This document shows, one piece after another, positions 56,912 to 64,000 of a DNA stretch of 64,000 nucleotides (positions are counted from its first letter, which is position 1; each line of letters opens with the position of its first letter). This stretch comes from Stomoxys calcitrans. Its lineage: Eukaryota; Arthropoda; Insecta; Diptera; Muscidae. A program made the position numbers and the translations under genes. Location of the stretch: positions 26,408,776 to 26,472,775 of the forward strand of contig NC_081555.1 in the NCBI RefSeq assembly GCF_963082655.1, written 5' to 3'. The notes under the pieces are model-generated. The model worked only from the letters and a program-made list of their open reading frames with translations. It was not told the origin of the DNA and did not search any database.

Positions 56912-57892
56912 TTTGACCATGAACATTCCATTAAGGAACTACGAAAAACTTCTCACATAACAAAGAGTGCTGTTCGATTCAAGTTTAAGCTCAATGATAA
57001 GGGTAATCCTTTCTATAGCTGAGTCCGAACGGCGTGCCGCAGAGCGACTGCTCTTTGTGGAGAAGTTTTTACATGGTATAATATCTCAAAAATATTGGCG
57101 ATATTAGGAGGGGATAGTCACCAATGAAAATTGTTTCTCTCCAGAGAACTGCATGAGAACCAAAATTTGGCATTTAATAGCCACTTTAGCCAAAGCAATT
57201 GTCTGTATTGCATGCCACATAAAAACAAAGTTAGCTAGAAACACACTCACAAATACATACAGATTCGCAAAGGATTTAGTAATCGTTCAGTAGATGTGAT
57301 TGTCAATTTGGTCGACGGACAAAGTGTATTTTTTGCAAATGAACACCACTCAGATGAATGCCATATAAAAAGCCATAGCAAGCAGAGGAATGAGACATTA
57401 AGTTTTGTAGATCGGCCTAGATATACTCTGCTTTTTTTTTTTGCACTTCCTTTTCTATTTTTGGATCAGAATTGCTTTTATCAGTGACGTACGTATTGTC
57501 TCCGTCTGTTCCAAAGGGACAGACTTACTTCCACTTTTTCTTTACCCAAACCATTACAAAGCACTCAAATTTATTTCATCTCTCATAACTTTGAACGGTA
57601 GCTGAGCGTGTTTCTTCTATTCAGTTACGATCAATGTCAGCTCAGTTACAATACGACCAGCAATCATTTTATGCTCATCAGCAAAAACACTTACAATAGC
57701 TCAACGAATTTAATGGAGTATTTTATGTTTTGATCATTGAGAGTCGTAAGCGTCAACAACGATTCCTAGCATGAATTGTGAGCTTGCCATTTGCTGCATG
57801 TCTACCATTTGTACTTATTTTTAAAGTGGCTTGCTCTTGTTCTCGCTAGGATTCGAACCCAGGCATTTAGCATCATGCTAAACTTTTTGCTC
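56912..57892 (-). mobile_element. SINE, reverse, split by a 0.7-kb insert
   Basis: Body 56912-57135 (GAACATTCCATTAAGG, TTCAAGTTTAAGCTCAATG, GCTGAGTCCGAACGG) and head piece 57836-57892 (GCTAGGATTCGAACCCAGG with box B, then a decayed box A side). Flanks CTGAGACTCTATGG and CTGAGACCCTATAG look like a 14-base target duplication with two changes. Confidence 0.75.
57136..57835. other. Insert of about 700 bp of unknown type in the SINE
   Basis: Not present in other SINE copies. TTGTTTCTC (left) and TTGTTCTC (right) at its borders could be a target duplication. It has no inverted termini I can see and no gene; an antisense or sense frame over 70 codons is not supported. Confidence 0.5.
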
Positions 57893-58142
57893 GGTTCCTC
57901 CTCTGAGACCCTATAGAGTATATATTCTTGATCGTCTTGACATTCTGAGCTGATCTACCCATGTCCGTCCGTCCATGTATGGAAATCACGATAGCGGTCA
58001 AACGCGTAAAGCTAGGCGCTTGAAATTTTGTTTTGTTGTTGTTGTTGCAGTTTGTTGTGTTCTATCTTTCGTCTGCTTGATTTTGTTGAGTGTCAAGACC
58101 CAGGAACTCTGTGACTAAGATGGGGTGCATCTACAGGGATCT

Positions 58143-58227
58143 GGGTCTGAGCCGAGTGGGTCTGAGCCGAGTGGGTCTGAGCCGAGTTGGTCTGAGCCGA
58201 GTGGGTCTGAGCCGAGTGGGTCTGACT
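58143..58227 (-). repeat. 15-bp minisatellite in the LINE C-terminus
   Basis: About 5.5 copies of GGGTCTGAGCCGAGT (plus), each five codons, encoding PTRLR on the minus strand directly after the Cys motif. The frame is preserved through the expansion. Confidence 0.95.
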
Positions 58228-58895
58228 GGGCAGTTAAACAGGTGACGTGTATCGTGCGGTCCCTGCTCACAATCGGGACATACATCTTGCACGTCGGCAT
58301 CAATTCTTGCTCTGTAGAAGTTGAGGCGGTTGCATCTGCCGGAACGTAACTGAGTCTGAACTACCCTGGTTTGCACGGGGGAGTTCAATTTCTTCAGGTG
58401 CAATGGGTCGTTCTCCAAGGACTACGTTCACCAGGTAGCCATTTACCGCATCTACTACCGTGCCTGCTTGAATGTTGTCTAGACCTGCTTGATATGCCGC
58501 TTGATCTAGAGGTTCTCTCTTGTAGCGCAGAACCTCACGCTCTAGATCATGTATATCTATCCACAAGATGATGATTTGGATGGTCTCTGCCATAACAGCC
58601 CAAAGGGTATTGCTTTGGCAGCATGTCTTTATGTCTTCTCACTGGTAGGATCATTGTCTCCTGAGGAGACAGCCCTTCGCAGTTCGGAGGATGGCATTCT
58701 GACAGATCTGAACATTATTCCACTGCGTGTCACAAAGCTGACAAGATCACACTGGCGCTGCATAACTTACCAAAGACGAGCCAATTGCTTTGTACGTGGT
58801 CAACAAGCGCTCTTTGTCTGCACTCCAAGTGCTGCCAGCAAGTGACTTGAGGACCTTGTTGCCACTTTGATTTTATCGCAAATTGCTGTGGCATG

Positions 58896-59181
58896 GAGGA
58901 GGCCACCGTAGCGCAGAGGTTAGCATGTCCGCCTGGCGAGACCATCAGAAAAAATTTTCAGCGGTGGTTTTTCCCTTCTAATGCTGGCAACATTTGTGAG
59001 GTACTATGCCATATAAAACTTCTCTCCAAAGAGGTGTCGCACTGCGGCACACCGTTCGGACTCGGCTATAAAAAGGAGGCCCCTTATCATTGAGCTTAAA
59101 GTTCAATCGGTCAGCACTCATTGATATGTGAGAAGTTTGCCCCTGTTCCCTAGTGGAATGTTTATGGTCAAAATTTGCATT
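58896..59181 (+). mobile_element. SINE with 13-bp target duplication, box B deleted
   Basis: Flanked by TTGCTGTGGCATG at 58883-58895 and 59182-59194. Box A TAGCGCAGAGG is present at about 58909. The head then jumps from GTCCGCCT to GGCGAGACC, a 29-base deletion that removes box B. Body and tail are complete. It interrupts the LINE RT frame. Confidence 0.95.
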
Positions 59182-60350
59182 TTGCTGTGGCATGTGGGAA
59201 GAATGTGTAAGGGCTGTCAAATGTGAAGTATTTTCGGACACACGATGGTCGAAATCACTTCTCCATCGACCATCACAGTCAGCTCAGTATTCACCTCACG
59301 CGTATTTGTAGTGAACAATGTGGTGGCAGATTTCTTCAGATTTCTTGCAGCTTAATATGAGGCAAGTTCGTTGAGGTAGACCTTCAACCCATCGCAGATG
59401 CCAGCAATGGCTGATGCCATGATCGTACAATAGTCCGCATATGTTACGATCTCTATGCCGTCTGAAGGGGGTGGAATGGAGGATAGATAGAGATCAAACA
59501 GTGCCGGAGATATCACCCCACCTTGTGGAACTCCCTGTTTCACTTTACGGTGTTTCGACTTTTTATTCCTAAATTCCACAAATGACTGGCGACCACACTG
59601 ATAATTCGCGACCCAGAGTTTCAGGCCTGACTGGAGGGACATGTTGGCGATGTCCTCAACTAGTAGGTCGTTGGGGATTACAAATGGCTCATATCGGTTC
59701 AGATTTAGATATAGCTCCCACGTAAACCGAACTTCCGATTTGAATTCTTGAGCCACAATTTTTTGCTCGATTTGGCTGAAATTTTGCACATAAGTTTCTG
59801 TCATGTCTTCCAGCAGCTGTGTCAAGTACGGTCCGAATCGGTCTATAACCTGATATAGCCTCCATATAAACCGTCCCCCCGGTTTTGACTTCTTGAGCCC
59901 CTCGAAGCCAAAATTTTTATCCGATTTGTTCGATTTGGCTGAAATTTTGCATGTAGTCGTCTGTTATGACTTTCAACAACTGAATGGGTCTATAACCTGA
60001 TATAGCTCCAATATAATCCAATACCTCGGTTTTAACTTCTTGAGCCCCTAGAAGCCTCAGACTTCAACCGATTTGGCTAAAATTTTGCACAAAAACTTGC
60101 GCTATGACTTCCGACATCTATATTAAGTAAAATATAAATCGGTCTATAAACAGATATAGCGCCCATATAAACCGATCCCCCGATTTGACTTCTTGAGCCC
60201 CTAGTAACCTGAATTTTCATCCTGTGTGTCTTAAATTTGCCGGTATTACTTCTGTTCTGACTTCCATCATGAGCGCCCAGTATGATTTGAATCGCTCTAT
60301 AAACGACATAGCTCCCATATAAACCGATTACCCTACCCATTTTACCGACC

Positions 60351-61580
60351 ACATTTTATTCGTCTGCATACCCTATTTGCGTTATACGCTAAGCCTCAGC
60401 CACCTTTGCCCAAAACGAAATCTTCTGCTCCCAATTTGGTGTTGTATGGTATCAGTGTTCAGTGAAGGAATTGAGTTGAGTTGAGTTCGTTAGTTGTTCA
60501 TTTCATTTGTTTATTGGGCGGGTCGTATATAAGAGTCTGAGATTATTTCGTGGTTTCATGTCATTATTACTCGTCTAAAAGAAACATAAGAGGAGGAAAG
60601 GTGAGGGGCAACGATACAGAAAGGGGGAGCAGGAATTGTTGTCTATTTTGTTGCGGTATTGTTTGCCATGCAATCCATAGATTTAAGCTTAACATGTTCG
60701 GCAATTTTTTTTTCTGTTGTATTCATTTTCGATTTTTTTCCCCCGTTTTAGGTTGTGTTTCACATTTCTTGCTTACTTAGCTGCTGGCAGCCTCTTTAGT
60801 TCAGCATAACTCCTGGGGATTTAAAAGTAATATTTTCCCTAAGAGTTTGTGATTTCTTTTTTTTTTGTTGTGGCCTTTAATCTGGCTTTTTAATAAACTA
60901 TAAATTAGCTGCTTTATGCAGTGTTTCATGACTGGCAGTTTTTCTCTCTCTTTGGTTTATAAATTTCATAATTTATATATGCTATATAGATGAATTTTAA
61001 TCCTAGGCAATGGGATCATTTAAAACTGGATGGCATACACAATGAGTTTATAATTGGTTGGTTAGTTAGTTAAGAAGTTGATTTTTTTGTTTTTACTGGG
61101 CCATCTAAGCGTATGATTAATATTAATTCAAAGATGTTTACAAGAAATCCTCTTGTGATGTTAATCCCAAAGGTCTTGGAAATAATTTTGAAGTTTGATA
61201 TCAAGATTAGTTTGTAATTCTGCCTGGGGTATTAACAGTTGGTTTTTATTTTTATGAGAATGGGTAGTTGAAAGGATTTTTCAGACAAGGCTGCATAGTC
61301 TGTTCTCCATTAAATCTAGAGTAATTTTAGTTGATGGGTACAAAAACAATATAAAATTTAATTAAAGTCAAATGAGAATTAGAAAAAAATCAGGTAGTTA
61401 GGAAGACCAACTGGTAGATTGGCTGATATGGGCGCTACATCCATTCATGGATAATCAATCCATGAATGAATGTAGCGATCATCGTTTAAATAGAAGTGTT
61501 GTTACACAAGCTGTTAGCCTTACTTGTCCCTATGTCGTTTCAACTTATAATTTTAAGATGGAACAGACAGCGAATCATTG
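60351..61580. other. Low-copy intron-like DNA
   Basis: AT-rich, no gene recognised. It contains a GAGTT run near 60472-60487, a donor-like GGAAAG|GTGAGG at 60600/60601 and the hairpin at 61433-61477. Confidence 0.55.
61433..61477. repeat. 19-bp hairpin with 7-base loop
   Basis: Left CGCTACATCCATTCATGGA (61433-61451), loop TAATCAA, right TCCATGAATGAATGTAGCG (61459-61477). There is one mismatch, which is G-U if transcribed from minus. Pairing does not extend further. Confidence 0.6.
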
Positions 61581-61748
61581 AGACCAAACTTTGAATACCC
61601 ACCACCTCGGGTATGTATGTAAACCACCTTTCGTCATAATCCGGTAAAAAAAGCATAATTTATGCCATCAATGCCATATCAGCTATATTGAAATATGATC
61701 CGATTTGGATCAAATTCGATACGGATATTGATTGGTCTAATAAGTACA

Positions 61749-62062
61749 GGTCGGAGGCCACCATAGCGCAGAGGTTAGCATGTCCGCCTATGGCGCTGAA
61801 CGCCTGGATTCGAATCCTGGCGAGACCACCAGAAAAATTTTTTTGCATTGGTTTTCCACTCCTAATGCTGGCGACATTTGTGAGGTACTATGTCATGTAA
61901 AACTTCTCTCCAAATAGGGGTCGCACTGCGGCTCGCCGTTCGGACTCAGCTATAAAAATGAGGCCTCTTATCATTGAGCTTAAACTTGAATCGGACTGCA
62001 CTCATTGATATGTGAGAAGTTTGCCCCTGTTCCTTAGTGGAATGTTTATGGGCAAAATATGC
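61749..62062 (+). mobile_element. SINE with 10-bp target duplication, full length
   Basis: Flanked by AATAAGTACA at 61739-61748 and 62063-62072. Box A is TAGCGCAGAGG and box B is GATTCGAATCC (one change from GGTTCGAATCC). Full body and the tail ATGGGCAAAATATGC are present. It lies in a family A element and is therefore younger. Confidence 0.95.
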
Positions 62063-62787
62063 AATAAGTACAATACAAGTCATTGTTCCATTTTGCAGAA
62101 CAAAATATTAGTCTTTTTAGCAGCCATATCCAAATATAGACCGAAAAGCCTAACAGAAGTTAGTGTGTCAAATTTTAGCGAAATCGGATTATAAATGTGC
62201 CTTTTATGGGGCGAAGACTTTAAAGTGAGTGATTGGTCTATATGCCAGCTATATCCACATCTGGACCGATCAGGGCCAAATTGAAGAAATTTTTCGAAGG
62301 GCCTAACGGCAAAATTCGGCAAAATCGGTCAATAAAAGCGCCTTTTATGGGCCTAAAACCTTAAATCGAGAGATCGGTCTATATGGCAGCTATATCCAAA
62401 TCTGGACCGATCGGGGACAAATTGAAGATGGATGTCGAAGGGTCTAACATAACTCGCGGTCTCAAATTTCGGCAAAATCGGATAATAAATGCGCTTTTAA
62501 TGGGCCTAAAACCTTAAATCCTGAGATCGGTTTATATGGCAGCTATATCCAAATCTGGACCGATCTGAGCCAAATTGAAGACGAATGTTGAAGGGCCTAA
62601 CACAACTCACGGTCTCAAATTTCGGGGAGATCGGATAATAAATGCGCCTTTTATGGGCCCAAAACCTTAAATCGAGAGATAGGTCTATATGGCAGCTATG
62701 TCCAAATCTGAACCGATCTGGGTCAAATTGAAGACGAATGTTGAAGGGCCTAACACAACTCACGGTCTCAAATTTCGGGGAGATCGG

Positions 62788-63570
62788 ATAATAAATGCGC
62801 CTTTTATGTGCCCAAAACCTTAAATCGAGAAATCGGTCTATATGGCAGCTATGTCCAAATCTGAACCGATCTAGGTCAAATTGAGGAAGGTTGTCGACTG
62901 GCCCAACATAACTCATTGTCCCAAATTTCGGCGACATGGGATGATTAATGCGTTTTTTATAGGCCCAAAACCTTAAATCGAGAGATCGGTCTATATGGCA
63001 GCTATATCCAAATTTGGACCGATCTGAACCAAAGAAGAAGACGAATGTTGAAGGGCCTAACACAACTCACGGTCTCAAATTTCGGCAAAATCGGACAATA
63101 AATGCGCCTTTTATAGGCCCAAGACCTTAAATCGAGAGATCGGTCTATATGGCAGCTATATCCAAATCTGGACCGATCGGGGCCAAATTGAGGAATGATA
63201 TCGACTGGCCTAACACAACTCACTTTCAAAAATTTTGGGGGAATCGGACAATAATAAATGCGCCTTTTATGTGCCCAAAACCTTAAATCGAGAAATCGGT
63301 CTATATGGCAGCTATATCCAAATCTGAACCGATCTAGGTCAAATTGAGGAAGGTTGTCGACTGGCCCAACATAACTCATTGTCCCAAATTTCGGCGACAT
63401 GGGATGATTAATGCGTTTTTTATAGGCCCAAAACCTTAAATCGAGAGATCGGTCTATATGGCAGCTATATCCAAATTTGGACCGATCTGAACCAAAGAAG
63501 AAGACGAATGTTGAAGGGCCTAACACAACTCACGGTCTCAAATTTCGGCAAAATCGGACAATAAATGCGC
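62788..63570 (+). repeat. Higher-order duplication of 320 bp in family A array
   Basis: 62788-63107 and 63251-63570 are offset by 463 bases (three monomers plus 4) and look identical apart from GCTATGTCC/GCTATATCC near 62850/63313. Neighbouring monomers differ far more, so this is a recent block copy. Confidence 0.9.
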
Positions 63571-64000
63571 TTTTTATGGGCCCCAAGACCTCTAAATCGA
63601 GAAATCGGTCTATATGGCAGCTATGTCCAAATCTGAACCGATCTGGGTCAAATTGAGGAAGGTTGTCGACTAGCCCAACACAACTCACTGTCCCAAATTT
63701 TTTCAAAATCGGACATTAAATTCGCTTTTTGTGGGCCCAAGACCTTAAATCGAGAGATCGGTCTATATGGCAGCTATATTCAAATCTGTACCGAGCTAGG
63801 CCAAATTGAAGAAGGATATCGACTGGCCTAACACAACTCACTTTCCCAAATTTTGGCGGAATCTGACAATAAATGCGCCTTTTATAGGCTCAAAACCTTA
63901 AATCGAAAGATCGGTCTATATGGCAGCTATATCCAAATTTGGACCGATCTGAGCCAAATTGAAGAAGGATGTCGAAGGGTCTTACATTACTCACTTTCCC

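Larger units (their letters stand above)
58030..59668 (-). mobile_element. LINE without RNase H (jockey-like), 5' truncated
   Basis: A minus-strand insertion in family B. The 3' end has a GTTGTTGTTGTT (plus) tail at 58033-58055. The order on minus is RT palm, RT C-terminal part, Cys/His C-terminus, short 3' UTR. It is 5' truncated within RT at about 59668. A SINE interrupts it at 58896-59181. Confidence 0.85.
58130..59672 (-). pseudogene. LINE RT and C-terminal domain, inactive
   Basis: The RT palm (59352-59672) has VKQGVPQGGVISPALFDLYL and IEIVTYADYCTIM, so the catalytic YADD is YADY through a GAT to TAT codon change. After the SINE the frame resumes at 58880 with LTTYKAIGSSLVSYAAPV, a stop, NAILRTAKGCLL, MLPKQYPLGCYGRDHPNHH and EPLDQAAYQAGLDN. 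After one frameshift come YRARIDADVQDVCPDCEQGP and DTRHLFNCPVRPTRLR. The 'HDTRHLFNCP' Cys/His end is typical of this fly LINE group. Frameshift, stop, SINE and active-site loss make it dead. Confidence 0.9.
56817..60350 (-). mobile_element. 153-bp-type family B element broken by nested insertions
   Basis: Host pieces: 56817-56911 (CCACCACCATAGGAAGGGG to GAGACTCTATGG), 57893-58030 (CTGAGACCCTATAGAG to GCTTGAAATTTTG) and 59665-60350 (GTCGTTGGGGATTACAAATG, then about four reverse monomers with GATATAGC). Joined in order they follow the family B map. Gap one holds a SINE with its own insertion; gap two holds a LINE with its own SINE. Confidence 0.8.
61583..64000 (+). mobile_element. 153-bp-type family A element, array runs off the window
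   Basis: The left end is ACTTTGAATACCCACCACCT and CGGGTATGTATGTAAACC; the GGCCGAA hairpin is decayed. After a SINE come monomers with AGATCGGTCTATATGGCAG at 62371, 62524, 62677, 62830, 62983, 63137, 63293, 63446, 63602, 63755 and 63908, mostly 153 apart. Two minus frames of 185 and 174 codons exist because 153 is 51 codons. No domain is recognised in them. Confidence 0.85.

Noticed and set aside
62506..63526. Minus-strand frames of 185 and 174 codons as a repeat-protein gene
   Set aside because: They are a consequence of a 153-bp (51-codon) period in a transposon array. Equivalent frames are broken in other copies and no domain is recognisable.

Overview
The window looks like nuclear DNA of a calyptrate fly (muscid-like, for example a Stomoxys or Musca relative). 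The evidence is the kind and density of repeats: tRNA-derived SINEs whose head contains TAGCGCAGAGG and GGTTCGAATCC, decayed non-LTR retrotransposons with and without RNase H, CTAG-ending Helitrons, and very abundant elements built from 153-bp tandem monomers around a GATATAGCT(C/G)CCATATA core. The species is inference. I find no intact host protein-coding gene, no true tRNA or rRNA gene and no prokaryotic feature. The best reading is the inside of a very long intron (or a gene-poor stretch) of a plus-strand gene. Two sites support this: a consensus 5' splice site at 230/231, and a near-perfect zero-length-exon (ratchet, recursive) splice site at 28726/28727. || Layout. 1-1100: unique DNA with the candidate donor, then a 410-bp direct duplication. 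1310-5530: a G/C-rich tandem element split by a canonical Helitron (3504-5371). 5531-13630: mostly low-copy DNA with a long hairpin (6522-6655), a full SINE, an RNase H LINE fragment and two 153-bp-type elements. 13631-14525: a 29-bp minisatellite. 15031-16690: an RNase H LINE remnant. 16.7-18.3 kb: low-copy. 18.3-22.5 kb: repeats. 23.2-24.75 kb: a minus-strand Ty3/gypsy-like gag-protease remnant with its primer-binding site. 25.6-28.1 kb: a complete 153-bp-type element. 28.1-29.2 kb: a low-copy island carrying the ratchet site. 29.2-35 kb: repeats and LINE pieces, one with an inverted segment. 36.5-38.5 kb: a foldback element that took in a 153-bp-type element, which holds a mariner-type fragment. 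38.7-41.8 kb: a Helitron. 43.1-47.7 kb: a broken tandem array carrying 13 copies of a conserved 18-bp motif. 49.2-51.7 and 61.6-64 kb: long 153-bp arrays. 53.1-55.4 kb: LINE endonuclease pieces with a 196-bp array. 56.8-60.35 kb: insertions nested up to three deep. || How parts relate. The 153-bp families (called A, B and C here) share a core motif and period. In B the ends are subterminal inverted repeats TATACCCTCCACCAT / ATGGTGGAGGGTATA followed by a TTCGGCC..GGCCGAA hairpin. That layout matches Helentron-associated non-autonomous elements (DINE/HINE type) with central tandem repeats. They are the main landing sites for SINEs, LINEs and Helitrons, so relative insertion ages can be read at several loci. 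|| Strongest leads: the ratchet splice site at 28.7 kb, the 18-bp motif array at 43-47.7 kb, the common 153-bp architecture of three diverged families, and the pre-insertion site preserved in the foldback element at 36.5-38.5 kb.
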